This document shows positions 24,985-33,685 of a stretch of 64,000 nucleotides of DNA, piece after piece. The notes under the pieces are model-generated. The model was not told the DNA's origin and did no database searches. It saw only the letters and a list, made by a program, of their open reading frames with translations. The stretch is from the NCBI GenBank assembly GCA_040755395.1, contig JBFMAX010000012.1, forward strand, positions 1 through 64,000. Direction: 5' to 3'. Numbering within the stretch: the stretch's first letter is position 1; each line of letters starts with the position of its first letter. Source of the stretch: Nitrospirota bacterium. Its GTDB lineage: Bacteria; Nitrospirota; Nitrospiria; Nitrospirales; Nitrospiraceae. Made by a program: the position numbers and the translations under genes.

Positions 24985-25995
24985 ATGAAAACAGACAATA
25001 ACAAGCCTCTTGTGGGACTGGGGGTCTCACGACGGGATTTCATGAAGATGTCCGCGTTTACCGGTCTTGCGGCATCGCTGGGTGGATTGGTGTCGCTCGA
25101 TTTTTTGTCTCCATCGGCCGCGCAGTCTGAAAGTATGGGGATGACAAAGCCGTTTACGTTCGCGGTGATGGCCGACCACCATACGATGGGACCCAAAAAC
25201 AACTACATGAAAATGCGCGTTGAGCGCTGCGTGCAAGAGATCAACAACTTGAGTTCGAAGCCTGACTTCATCATGTCGCTCGGCGACGTGGTGCACGATG
25301 GGTCTGATGAACAGATGAAGTTCTTCGATGAACTCATTGCGCCGCTCAAGGCTCCCGTGAAGTACATCACGGGCGAGCACGATTGGTATCTCGATTTGGG
25401 AGAGTCCTACAGCAAGCATTACGGCAAGACGACGTATTCGTGGGATCACAATGGGGTCCACTTCATCGCGCTCAATACAGTGATGCTGAGAGACTTCTGG
25501 ACCGCGCGTGGTCTCACTGCTCAAGAACGAATGGATATCGCCGGCACGCTGAATCACCCCCTGCCTGGGCCTTTCCACGTCGGCGAGAAGCAACTCGTCT
25601 GGCTCCGCGACGACTTGAAGAAGGTCAAGAAGACCACCCCCATCATCATTTTTTCCCACTCGCCGCTGTACTACTACTACAAGCCCTGGAACTTCTGGAC
25701 AGAGGACGCTCCTGAAGTGCATCTCCTGCTGGAGGGATATGAACATGTCCAAGTGATTCACGGCCATGTTCACCACATCGTCAAGAACCAGATCGGCAAC
25801 ATCAAATTTGCCAGCAGCCTGTCGACCGGGTGGCCGCATCCTTACCCGACCAGTGGAGTGCCGGCCGGATCGCCGAAGATGCCGCGTGCCAATCCGGCCA
25901 ATATCTTCGGCGGCTTAGGGTGGGAGACGATGAGCGTGGGTGATCAAGGGGAAGTGAGCGTCAAGTATGAAGAGTGGTCCCGTACGAAGGCCTGA
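24985..25995 (+). CDS. Tat-exported calcineurin-like metallophosphoesterase
   Basis: This protein of about 336 residues has a twin-arginine signal (SRRDFMKMSAFTGLAAS). The metallophosphoesterase motifs follow in order: ADHHTMG, SLGDVVHDG, TGEHDWYLD, FSHSPLYYY and VIHGHVHHI. These supply the two-metal site. Export by Tat implies cofactor loading in the cytoplasm. A GGAGGG site precedes tandem ATGs at 24982 and 24985. It starts a run with a cytochrome c, a hypothetical protein, a barrel protein and a cupredoxin. The substrate is unknown. Confidence 0.88.
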   Translation: MKTDNNKPLVGLGVSRRDFMKMSAFTGLAASLGGLVSLDFLSPSAAQSESMGMTKPFTFAVMADHHTMGPKNNYMKMRVERCVQEINNLSSKPDFIMSLGDVVHDGSDEQMKFFDELIAPLKAPVKYITGEHDWYLDLGESYSKHYGKTTYSWDHNGVHFIALNTVMLRDFWTARGLTAQERMDIAGTLNHPLPGPFHVGEKQLVWLRDDLKKVKKTTPIIIFSHSPLYYYYKPWNFWTEDAPEVHLLLEGYEHVQVIHGHVHHIVKNQIGNIKFASSLSTGWPHPYPTSGVPAGSPKMPRANPANIFGGLGWETMSVGDQGEVSVKYEEWSRTKA

Positions 25996-26014
25996 TCTCA
26001 GGGGAGGTGTAGTG

Positions 26015-26530
26015 ATGAAGATGAAGAGGAACGTATCGATGAAACACGCCGTATGGATGGTGATCGGGGCATTGGTCGTATCGGTTCCGGTATGGGTCTA
26101 TGCACAGCGGGCCATGGATATTCAAACCTTGCCAGGCCTGACCTCTGAAATTCAGCGCAAGGATGCTCAAAGTGGTGAAATCCTGGACCGCAAAACGGTC
26201 GAAACCGGGACCAAGGAACTGCAAGAGATGATCGCCTTGGGCGATAAGCTCTGGCACAGCCGTGACTTGCCGATGAGCGGGAACGGTCAAGCTTGCAACA
26301 TGTGCCATGCGGATGGATCTGTCACGCACCCGGAGACCTATCCCAAATACAAACCTCAGTTAGGACATGTCGCCACAGTGCAAGAAATGATCGGGTGGTG
26401 TATCGCGATCCCGAACCAAGGGAAGCCTTACCCCTTAGGTAGCAAAGAGATGAATGCTTTGGAAGCCTACATGAACTGGAACAACCAGGGCCAGGTCATG
26501 CAAATCGGAGCGGCACCTTCAAATTCCTGA
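26015..26530 (+). CDS. Exported mono-haem cytochrome c
   Basis: This 171-residue protein has a signal peptide (ending VWVYA) and one haem motif, CNMCHADGS. It also has WHSRDLPMSGNGQ before the haem and candidate axial methionines in the C-terminal half (EMIGWCIAIP, KEMNALEAYMNW). The pattern LGxKEMNALEAYM resembles SoxX/cytochrome c class I folds. It lies 19 bp after the phosphoesterase gene and behind GGGGAGGTG. It probably carries electrons to or from a partner in this operon. Confidence 0.88.
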   Translation: MKMKRNVSMKHAVWMVIGALVVSVPVWVYAQRAMDIQTLPGLTSEIQRKDAQSGEILDRKTVETGTKELQEMIALGDKLWHSRDLPMSGNGQACNMCHADGSVTHPETYPKYKPQLGHVATVQEMIGWCIAIPNQGKPYPLGSKEMNALEAYMNWNNQGQVMQIGAAPSNS

Positions 26531-26587
26531 CGCAAGTACGGGCGCATCCTCGTCATACGCGGGACCACAGCAAAGGGAGATCGCCAC

Positions 26588-27226
26588 ATGAGCCTGAAAC
26601 TATCCCGGAGCGACAAGCGTGCAGCTAGCTGGTTTTTGGTCCTGGGGGTCATCGCTGTCCTGGAGGGGATCCCTTTCAGGGCAGCGGCCTTCCCCGGGGA
26701 GTCGGCCATGGAGATGATCGTCAAGCACGGTGCCCCGTCCTTGCCCGCATCCGTAGAACTTCCGCCAAAGGCCCTACTCCAGGCAGGGAAATCTCCCTCC
26801 GTCTTGGTGGTCTGGTTCAACACCAAATACCATCCACTGGCGTTACCGCTGGAGTTGGAAGGGCGGGTTGTGGCATCGTTTCGATTCGACAGGGAGTCGG
26901 CATTGCGGCGAATTAAGCAGGGTGAGTCGTATGCGATGTGGGATGATTTGCGCAGCGACTTTGAGAATCTGTTCACCTCCCTGACCGCCGAGCAGTTTCA
27001 GCAGTTTCTCACTGCATTGAATCGAGGATGGACGGTCACAAACATCACCCACCATCAGGAACCGCCCTACGATCTCTACGAGGCCGTGTCGCGCGACGGG
27101 AAGCTGAAAGCCGAATTTTCATTCCGGGCGCCCCATGTCCCGTCACCGTCCGCGAACGATCCGTACTACGGGGGGAAGTTTCCGGACGGCAATTTCTGGG
27201 TCCGCGTCCAGCGCATTAAGACGTAA
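26588..27226 (+). CDS. Exported hypothetical protein
   Basis: This 212-residue protein has a signal peptide (FLVLGVIAVLEGIPFRAAA). The mature part has no cysteine and no recognised domain. Noticeable stretches are MWDDLRSDFENLFTSLTAEQFQQFLTAL and the proline/Gly-rich end. It follows the cytochrome c in the same direction with a 57-bp gap, so it is likely part of the same redox operon. Confidence 0.6.
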   Translation: MSLKLSRSDKRAASWFLVLGVIAVLEGIPFRAAAFPGESAMEMIVKHGAPSLPASVELPPKALLQAGKSPSVLVVWFNTKYHPLALPLELEGRVVASFRFDRESALRRIKQGESYAMWDDLRSDFENLFTSLTAEQFQQFLTALNRGWTVTNITHHQEPPYDLYEAVSRDGKLKAEFSFRAPHVPSPSANDPYYGGKFPDGNFWVRVQRIKT

Positions 27227-27243
27227 GGACGAAGGGGGGCGCC

Positions 27244-27510
27244 ATGGCACCCGATATTTTGGATTTGCGATATCGGATCGAGAAGGCCGAACGGCAGTTC
27301 GATGACATGCGCAAGTTAGTCGAGGCGAAAGGCTACGATTGGGACACGATTGATCTGAAGCGGATGCAACGGGAGCTCGATGATTTGATAAAGCGGTACG
27401 AAGAGCGGATGTCGAAGATTCTGGGGTGCGCCTATCGATACGGCTCTTCATCCGTGAAGCCCCAAATCGGAACCCATCCGTTTGATTTCCACCAGACGCG
27501 GGAGAAATGA
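27244..27510 (+). CDS. Hypothetical coiled-coil protein
   Basis: This 88-residue soluble protein is predicted to be a helical hairpin: IEKAERQFDDMRKLVEAKGY and LKRMQRELDDLIKRYEERM. It starts 17 bp after the exported protein and overlaps the next small gene by ATGA. No family is recognised. Confidence 0.55.
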   Translation: MAPDILDLRYRIEKAERQFDDMRKLVEAKGYDWDTIDLKRMQRELDDLIKRYEERMSKILGCAYRYGSSSVKPQIGTHPFDFHQTREK

Positions 27511-27710
27511 CCATGCCGAGCCGTTCGCAGATTGCTCGCGAAGCAAAAAGAGGCGGGGCTCCTGCGCTGGCATTTCAAGAGGTGAGATGCCAGCGTTGCA
27601 GCCGTCTGTTGCTCCGGTGGGATAGGAGCGGACCGTCTCAAGTCGAAGTGAAATGCCCGCGCTGTCAAGAGATGAACTTGTTCACCTTGCTCGGTCCCAC
27701 AAGCTGCTGA
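27507..27710 (+). CDS. Small Com-like zinc-ribbon protein
   Basis: This 67-residue protein has two zinc-binding knuckles: CQRCSRLLL and, 25 residues later, KCPRCQEMN. The order C-x2-C-x2-LL ... K-C-P-R-C matches the Com family of small zinc ribbons first known from phage Mu-like elements. The ATG at 27507 overlaps the preceding stop. Its role beside a periplasmic redox operon is unclear. Confidence 0.65.
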   Translation: MTMPSRSQIAREAKRGGAPALAFQEVRCQRCSRLLLRWDRSGPSQVEVKCPRCQEMNLFTLLGPTSC

Positions 27711-27777
27711 CTACGCCGTCGTCGTGACTGTGTCGCGACGCTGACATATCGAGACTCGGAAGCCCTCGAGGCTCAGA

Positions 27778-27815
27778 AGCCCATCGCGGAGTGACATCCG
27801 GGATGGGCTTTTTAT
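27778..27815 (+). terminator. Rho-independent terminator
   Basis: AGCCCATC (27778-27785) pairs with GATGGGCT (27802-27809) and is followed by TTTTTATT. It separates the phosphoesterase/cytochrome run from the barrel gene at 27856. Confidence 0.8.
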
Positions 27816-27855
27816 TGGGTCCCACGTAGCTGGCTGATTCCAGGAAAGGAGGATT

Positions 27856-29472
27856 ATGAAAAGGTTTCTACTCACTGTCACGTTCGCTCTTGGATTGCCT
27901 GGTCTGGTTTGCTCTGCCGGATACGTCCTGGCCCAGGAAGCTGGCCCGGTCGTACAGGCGCCGCCTGTAGCCGGTCAGGAATATGAGCAGTATTTTCGTC
28001 CCGGCCCGAGGTTTTCAGGCCCCGCTACTCTAAGCCCCAAACTCACGATCAACGGCGATTTTCGCATCCGTGGGTTCTACAACACTAACCTGACGGATGC
28101 GAGTAATGCGCGCAAGGACAGCAACGCGTTCAATATTCAGCGCTATGTGCTGGATGTCGGCGTGGTCAGCGGTGAGGGTCCGATCAGCATTGAGGGTCAC
28201 GTGACGCCGTTCTTGACGAGTTCCAACGGTACGGGACAGTCGCGCCTCGGCAAGGTCGCCTTTGGCCCCGATAGCAGTGCGGCTGTGACGTGTACCGGTG
28301 TAGGTAATGAGGGAGGTGCTACGGCGTGCACGCAGAACACGTTCTCGATGCTGCAGGCCTATCTCAAATTGAACATTTATCGGGCGAGTTTCACGGCCGG
28401 GCGCCAGATTTTCACCATTGGGAATGCCTTGCTGGTGCAAGACGCTGTGGACGCGTTTCGCCTGGACGTGCCGATCGGCTCCATGTCGACGATCACGGTG
28501 GCGAACCTGAAGATTTTGGATTCGACCCGGTCGGCTGGGGCGGGCGGTGTGTTTCCAGGTACCGGATTGTTTGGCGGGACCGGTGGCGACACAGACCTTT
28601 ATCTGCTGAATTACCGCTTGACTCCGGACAAGGACTTGCGTGTCGACGTCTTCGCTGGGTACTACCAGGATCGGGGCCCCTCCTTTATCACTCAACTCAA
28701 CCCGGCGTTGCCGGCGCTCGGCGCGCCAGCTTCTGCGCATGCCGGTATTTATGGCATTGCGGGCGACGTTCGGAAAGGCATTTTTCACGGAGTGTTCGAG
28801 GCGGACCTGATTCGAGGGGTCATTCAGAATCCGAACGGCCCCGCGCCGTTGCTTCAAGGGTATAACCTGCTCCTCGGTGGGGATGTGGATCTCGGAGGTG
28901 GGCTTAATGTCGGAGCAACCTTTCTGCACAGTTCCGGTCAGGATGCCGGGGACTTGAGCACCGGCAAGCGGGCGAATATCAACGGCATTAACGGCAATTA
29001 TACGATGGGGATCATCACGATGAACGTCGGAGCTCGATCGCCCGCGCCCATCGACGGAACCTGTCCGAGCTGGTTCGATGCTCAGGGCTTGGGAGGAAGG
29101 CCGGGATGCTACGGCGGCTCCGGCCTCACCGCGTTCAAGTTTGCCGCGAATTACACGCCGCCCTCTATGCCGAAACTGAATATCGAAGGCGATGTCATAC
29201 CGGTTTGGACGGCCCGTGACCGACCGATCCAGACTGCAGCCGGCAGTCCGAACTTCACCAAGGGGGGCGATCATATCGGTACAGAGTTGGACATCTTTCT
29301 CCGGTATCAGATTCTCAAGGACCTGTCAGCCGTGGCAGCCTATGGGTATCTGATCACTGGCAATTATTTTGAGGCTCCGTCGGCTACGACAGTCGGGATC
29401 GGAAACAACCCGGTCACGCAGAAGGCCGATAATATGCAAGTGGGATTGCTGGAACTGAATTATCGCTTCTGA
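27856..29472 (+). CDS. Outer-membrane beta-barrel (porin-like) protein
   Basis: This 538-residue protein has a signal peptide ending at YVLAQ. The mature part is a barrel rich in alternating strands: LTINGDFRIRGFYNTNL near the start, LNYRLTPDKDLRVDVFAGYYQDR in the middle, and a last strand LLELNYRF ending in Phe. It follows its own AAAGGAGG ribosome site behind the terminator at 27778. The substrate is unknown. Pairing with the cupredoxin gene downstream suggests a shared envelope redox role. Confidence 0.78.
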   Translation: MKRFLLTVTFALGLPGLVCSAGYVLAQEAGPVVQAPPVAGQEYEQYFRPGPRFSGPATLSPKLTINGDFRIRGFYNTNLTDASNARKDSNAFNIQRYVLDVGVVSGEGPISIEGHVTPFLTSSNGTGQSRLGKVAFGPDSSAAVTCTGVGNEGGATACTQNTFSMLQAYLKLNIYRASFTAGRQIFTIGNALLVQDAVDAFRLDVPIGSMSTITVANLKILDSTRSAGAGGVFPGTGLFGGTGGDTDLYLLNYRLTPDKDLRVDVFAGYYQDRGPSFITQLNPALPALGAPASAHAGIYGIAGDVRKGIFHGVFEADLIRGVIQNPNGPAPLLQGYNLLLGGDVDLGGGLNVGATFLHSSGQDAGDLSTGKRANINGINGNYTMGIITMNVGARSPAPIDGTCPSWFDAQGLGGRPGCYGGSGLTAFKFAANYTPPSMPKLNIEGDVIPVWTARDRPIQTAAGSPNFTKGGDHIGTELDIFLRYQILKDLSAVAAYGYLITGNYFEAPSATTVGIGNNPVTQKADNMQVGLLELNYRF

Positions 29473-29536
29473 GCCACTGCTGTGAGTCTGACACCGCCCG
29501 TGTCTGAAATGAGGTGTACCTAGAGGGAGGTAGTAC

Positions 29537-30016
29537 ATGCTGAGGAACGAAAGGCTGACCATATGGATTGGAGTGAGCCTCTTGGTCGTCGCATCGGCGC
29601 TCAGTGCGGAGGTGGCATCCGCAAAAGAGATCAGGTTTATCGCCCAGGAAATGGCGAAGGAGCGCGCGATTTGGCAACCTGGTACGATTGTCATCGATCA
29701 AAAGACCGATCTGAAAGAACCGTTGTATTTCGTCCTAGAAAATCCGACCGGGACCGACCACGAGTTTGCCGTGGGAGGGCTGCTCATGGTTCTCCCCGAA
29801 GAGACGACCAGTTCGCTCCGACCCGATCCATTCACCGGTCCGATCACGGGGCACGTGATGGCCCCGACTCGAGTCCAAGTGAAGGCCAATAGTGCCGTGA
29901 AAATACAAGTGGCGCCTATCGGGTTGGAAGGAGCGCGCAACCTCGGGGCTCGGTACCCGTTTTTCTGCCCGACTCACAAAGATCTCCACTTGGGAGGGTT
30001 CATTCTGGTGGAATAG
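29537..30016 (+). CDS. Exported cupredoxin-like protein
   Basis: This 159-residue protein has a signal peptide (ending SAEVASA) and a single cupredoxin fold. Candidate type-1 copper ligands are His in GTDHEF and the Cys/His set in FFCPTHKDLHLGG. It starts 64 bp after the barrel gene and behind AGGGAGG. It probably transfers electrons in the periplasm. The CPTHKDLH spacing is close to plastocyanin-like C-x2-H. Confidence 0.82.
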   Translation: MLRNERLTIWIGVSLLVVASALSAEVASAKEIRFIAQEMAKERAIWQPGTIVIDQKTDLKEPLYFVLENPTGTDHEFAVGGLLMVLPEETTSSLRPDPFTGPITGHVMAPTRVQVKANSAVKIQVAPIGLEGARNLGARYPFFCPTHKDLHLGGFILVE

Positions 30017-30018
30017 CA

Positions 30019-30345
30019 ATGGTTGACAAGCTAGCAGGAGACCAGCAGCAGCGGATGGTGGACGGAGTTGGCAAGTCCGCCATTGATGCCTCCATTCCTT
30101 TCTTCTCAGGACGGATAGTCGACTTGTGTATCGGGGTTCGGACCGCGCGAATCGTGTTGGGCGTTGCCGGCAGTCGGATCCATGCGATACTTGATAAGTA
30201 TGAGATCGATGATTTTGTGCTCGGAATGGAGTTGTTAGTTCAAGTGCGGCCCGACGCGATCAATCTGTTCCTTCTCGGTTCGGAGGCCTCTGGGATTGTA
30301 CGTGTATCCGGTGGTGTCGTCCTTGCGCAAGAAGGAACGGTCTAG
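30019..30345 (+). CDS. Hypothetical protein
   Basis: This 108-residue frame begins two bases after the cupredoxin stop, so translational coupling is likely. It has no signal peptide and no recognised motif. Residues 30-75 form mixed hydrophobic strands and helices. It may be cytoplasmic. The function is unknown. Confidence 0.45.
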   Translation: MVDKLAGDQQQRMVDGVGKSAIDASIPFFSGRIVDLCIGVRTARIVLGVAGSRIHAILDKYEIDDFVLGMELLVQVRPDAINLFLLGSEASGIVRVSGGVVLAQEGTV

Positions 30346-30491
30346 ACAGAAACGGGAGAGCCGACCACCCCGCATTCCGGCACTCGAGAGGTTCGGGTGT
30401 TCCTCCTGTCCTTCTTGGCCTGTCGGGTGGGCGGGCCGCGCTCTCCCTCATTTAACGGTCATCACGTGGGAACGATGAAAAGAGGCCATGG

Positions 30492-31406
30492 ATGGATAAG
30501 TTTCCACAATGGACCCATACTATTCTGATGTGCGAGCCGGGGGTCATAGGGGCTGTGACTGGCGTCTCGGCGGCGATCGCGTTGAAGACGTACCGGCCGG
30601 AGTGCCGAGTGACCTGTGTGGTCAGTGGCGACGGGGCTCCGATTTTGGAACGTCATCCGGCCGTCGACCAGACGCTCAGTGATCTGAGCTTCCCGGACCT
30701 GGTGGCGTTCTTTCGACGGCAATCGCCGGGCTCCGTGCTCCTGTTGACCTACAGCCCCGGAGGGTTTGTTGCCGCGATGCTCGCGCGGGTTCCCGTCCGG
30801 ATCTGCTGCGATGGAGGATCAGGGTCGGGGACCATAGCGCGCATGCTGGCCGGTCTCTTCGGCTGTCGCCAAGCTGCGGTCGAGGCATCGGTGCCCAGCA
30901 CCTTCCGGATCATGGGCCTGCCCTCTCGCCTTCCACCTCGCCCCTGGATCGTCCTGACGCCGCGAGAGCGGCGGCGCGCTCAACGGCGCCTTAGAGCCCT
31001 GTCAAGACCGCGCGTGTTCGTTCATCCCTCATGTTTATCCGGCGCAATGGGTCTCCTAAACTCTAAATGGAACCTTGTCTTGGCCGGCCTGAAACGATCA
31101 GATCAAGAACCTTGCTCTCTTGCCCCGTGGCTGGAACGCGGGGCGCTTGATCTCCTCTTTAGCTTGTCCTTGCGCGAATGGCTCGCGGTGCTTGCTGAAA
31201 CAGATGTGCTGGTGTCGGCCGACGAGGAGTCGCTCGTCCTCGCGGAGGCCATGGGAGTTCCGGCGGTACGGGTGGCCAAGACCCCTGGAGACAAGGATGT
31301 AAGGTCCGTCTTGCCGGAAGCGGTGGCCTGGCAGGTGGAAGCGATTCTCCGCCACCGGCTCCGAATCGTGCGACCAACCGACGTGCATCAGGCGGGAGTC
31401 GTCTGA
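30492..31406 (+). CDS. Glycosyltransferase family 9 (heptosyltransferase-like)
   Basis: This 304-residue protein has the GT-B fold pattern of lipopolysaccharide heptosyltransferases. It begins MCEPGVIGAVTGVSAAIALKT, and in the C-terminal domain has VFVHPSCL and LAETDVLVSADEESLVLAEAMGVPAVRV, corresponding to the nucleotide-sugar site. It is slightly shorter and more divergent than typical WaaC/WaaF. Its acceptor is unknown. It lies 26 bp before ccsA. Confidence 0.7.
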   Translation: MDKFPQWTHTILMCEPGVIGAVTGVSAAIALKTYRPECRVTCVVSGDGAPILERHPAVDQTLSDLSFPDLVAFFRRQSPGSVLLLTYSPGGFVAAMLARVPVRICCDGGSGSGTIARMLAGLFGCRQAAVEASVPSTFRIMGLPSRLPPRPWIVLTPRERRRAQRRLRALSRPRVFVHPSCLSGAMGLLNSKWNLVLAGLKRSDQEPCSLAPWLERGALDLLFSLSLREWLAVLAETDVLVSADEESLVLAEAMGVPAVRVAKTPGDKDVRSVLPEAVAWQVEAILRHRLRIVRPTDVHQAGVV

Positions 31407-31432
31407 ACCTCCCGTGTCAGTGCGAGGGTGCC

Positions 31433-32344
31433 ATGCTGCGGTCCTTGTTTCTGTTCGATATGACCTTCTGGCTCTACCTGGTTGCATTTGTCCTCTACGT
31501 CTTGTACGTGTTCGTCAAACGTCCTTCCGTTGAGCTGGCTGTCGCTGGCCCGTCGCTCACCTCGAGAGGAAACGAGGCGGGATGGGCGGGGCAGATCGGG
31601 CAGGTTGCGACCCTGGTCACCGCAATCGGGTGGCTCGTGAATACTCTCGCCCTGACGATCCGTGCGAACGAACGCATGCAGCTCTCCGGCACCTTCGCCC
31701 CCTGGTCCAACCAGTTTGAAGCGATGGCCTATGTCTCGTGGGCCATCATTCTCGGCTACGTAGTGCTCGAGTCGATCTATCAGCTCAGAGCCGTCGGCGC
31801 GTTTGTCGTCGGGATCGGATTTATCGCGATGGGGGCTGCTTCCTTGCTGCCGTATCGGTACCAGACCGCGGAGCCGCTCGTGCCGGCGCTCAACAGTTAT
31901 TGGATCTATATTCATGTCTCGGTGACGCTGACCAGCTACGCGGCCTTTGCGATGGCAGGCGGCCTCGGGGTGATGTACCTCGTGAAGGAACGCGCGGATC
32001 GGCGAGGAGGCCGGTCCAGAATCGCGGCCAGCCTGCCCGATCTGGAAACCATCGACGAGCTTGGCTACAAGGCGATCATGGTGGGATTCCCGTTGCTGGC
32101 CTTCGGGATCATTCTCGGGGCGATGTGGGCGAACTATGCGTGGGGCGGCTACTGGAGCTGGGATCCCAAGGAAACCTGGTCGCTCATCGTGTGGTTGATC
32201 TACGGCGCCTATATCCATGCTCGGATGACTCGTGGCTGGGAAGGGCGCCGCGCCGCGATCTATGCTATCTTCGGGCTGCTGATGGTCATCTTCTGCTTCT
32301 GGGGGGTAAACTTTCTGCTGTCTGGCCTCCATGCCTATGCGTGA
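31433..32344 (+). CDS. ccsA: Cytochrome c biogenesis protein CcsA/ResC-like
   Basis: This 303-residue protein has about eight membrane spans, and the haem-handling WWD segment is visible as WGGYWSWDPKETWSL. Conserved histidines flank it (YIHVSVTLTSY and YIHARM). System II synthases move haem to the periplasm and attach it to CXXCH motifs, matching the many c-type cytochromes in this window. The partner Ccs1/ResB is not in the window. Confidence 0.9.
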   Translation: MLRSLFLFDMTFWLYLVAFVLYVLYVFVKRPSVELAVAGPSLTSRGNEAGWAGQIGQVATLVTAIGWLVNTLALTIRANERMQLSGTFAPWSNQFEAMAYVSWAIILGYVVLESIYQLRAVGAFVVGIGFIAMGAASLLPYRYQTAEPLVPALNSYWIYIHVSVTLTSYAAFAMAGGLGVMYLVKERADRRGGRSRIAASLPDLETIDELGYKAIMVGFPLLAFGIILGAMWANYAWGGYWSWDPKETWSLIVWLIYGAYIHARMTRGWEGRRAAIYAIFGLLMVIFCFWGVNFLLSGLHAYA

Positions 32345-32392
32345 TCGGAATCTATCGTTGCGGAGTCCAAGAATCGAAAGGAGGCAGGCATC

Positions 32393-32476
32393 ATGTGGAT
32401 CCTTTTCGTGGGTTTTGTCGTGGTTGTTTCAATGGTCTGTTTGCGAGTGATTGCCAGGCTGTTCCTATCGGAGTAG
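32393..32476 (+). CDS. 27-residue single-span membrane peptide
   Basis: ATG at 32393 follows AAAGGAGGCAGGCATC, a very strong ribosome site. The peptide starts MWILFVGFVVVVSMVC and ends LRVIARLFLSE, giving one transmembrane helix with a positive cytoplasmic side. It lies 48 bp after ccsA. Very small membrane peptides are often subunits of cytochrome assembly or oxidase complexes (CcoQ or CydX type). It is an inferred gene. Confidence 0.55.
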   Translation: MWILFVGFVVVVSMVCLRVIARLFLSE

Positions 32477-32561
32477 GGCACCCAGCACAGTCGAGTCGTT
32501 GCTCGATTTCCTTCTCACTGGTGTGCTAGCATTTCTACGATGTGGAAAAGGAGTCTCGATT

Positions 32562-33575
32562 GTGGCTCCGGTTCTCAAGGCAACTCTTTCAAGCTGCCTG
32601 GTAGTCGGACTCTTCGCTTGCGGGGCATTGGGTCCCGGTCACGTGATTGTTTACCAGGACCCGCAGTTCACGGTGAGCGTGGTGCCGGATCCGTCCGTGG
32701 ACACCGCCAAGCCGTCCACCTTGCATGACCATCCTGCCAGAATCAGGACAGATCAAGTCTTCGGAATTCTCAGAGAGATCACCGTCGAGCGTTCGCGCGG
32801 ATTGCTCGTATCGATGGTGCTAGGGACCCAGCGCGAGCCTGGGTTCTCTCGGGAGGAATTGACCATCCTGGCCCCTCAGGTCTCTGCTGGGCTGGCACGT
32901 GCCTCGTCGAGGGACCGGGTGTCCGTGATCGTGTCACGGGCAGTAAATGCGAAGACTCCTGAAGTCTTAGAGTGGGCGGTGTGGATTCACAGTGAGACGT
33001 TGCATGTGCAACTCGTGCGGCACCAGGTTGCAAGCAGTCGCCAGCAGTCCGAACTGAAGTCAACCCTGGAAGGAGCGGCAACGAGAGGCCCTGGGGTGTC
33101 TCGTGATCTTCCCGGAGATCTGACAGTCGGGTTCGCATATCCGGAGTACCTCGTGGCCGTAGAACCGTCTCCGGCCACAGAATTATTCGGGAATCCTCAT
33201 GCCCATGTGGCAATTGATTACCGACGGTTCCTATCCACTCCGTCGCCCAAGGCTCTGTCTTCTGAGCGCACTGCGTCTTCTTCCGTTGCCGGTCAGGGTT
33301 CCCATATTCAGCGTGAGCCAGAAGTTTCGAAGGCGGCCGATGAGACGTCCGTCATTAATGCGGGCGGAGACAGACCTTCGAACGATGTTCAGGCCGTGGC
33401 GGAGCGTGTGAAAACTTTGGAGGCTCAGGTCAACGACCTGCTCGGTGTGGTCAAACAGCTCACCAAGGAACTGGCTGAGTCGAACAGGGCGCTTACCGCC
33501 AGGGACGAAGAGATCCGGTCGCTCAAGAAGCAGGTGAAACCGGCTGAACGGCAACGGAAGCCTCGGGCTCCGTAG
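32562..33575 (+). CDS. Lipoprotein with C-terminal coiled coil, paralogue of 10654
   Basis: I start at the GTG at 32562 behind AAAAGGAG, giving 337 residues with a lipoprotein signal (VVGLFAC). The N-terminal domain shares the motif order of the 10654 protein: HPARIRTDQVFGILREI, then FSREELTILAPQVSAGLA and RDRVSVIVSRA. A low-complexity linker leads to a coiled coil at about 280-325 (ERVKTLEAQVNDLLGVVKQL). It may anchor an envelope complex. The function is unknown. Confidence 0.7.
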   Translation: MAPVLKATLSSCLVVGLFACGALGPGHVIVYQDPQFTVSVVPDPSVDTAKPSTLHDHPARIRTDQVFGILREITVERSRGLLVSMVLGTQREPGFSREELTILAPQVSAGLARASSRDRVSVIVSRAVNAKTPEVLEWAVWIHSETLHVQLVRHQVASSRQQSELKSTLEGAATRGPGVSRDLPGDLTVGFAYPEYLVAVEPSPATELFGNPHAHVAIDYRRFLSTPSPKALSSERTASSSVAGQGSHIQREPEVSKAADETSVINAGGDRPSNDVQAVAERVKTLEAQVNDLLGVVKQLTKELAESNRALTARDEEIRSLKKQVKPAERQRKPRAP

Positions 33576-33685
33576 AATCTGAATGGGATCGCGCGCAAGA
33601 CTCTTTGATGGTTTCTTCGCTGCCCCTCTCGCATCCCCCTGCAACGAGATATGGACTCCGCACGCACCAGTTTATCATCCCGGTC

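Noticed and set aside
28030-29274. 414-codon frame antisense to the barrel gene
   Set aside because: It is a composition shadow with no ribosome site and no recognisable motif.
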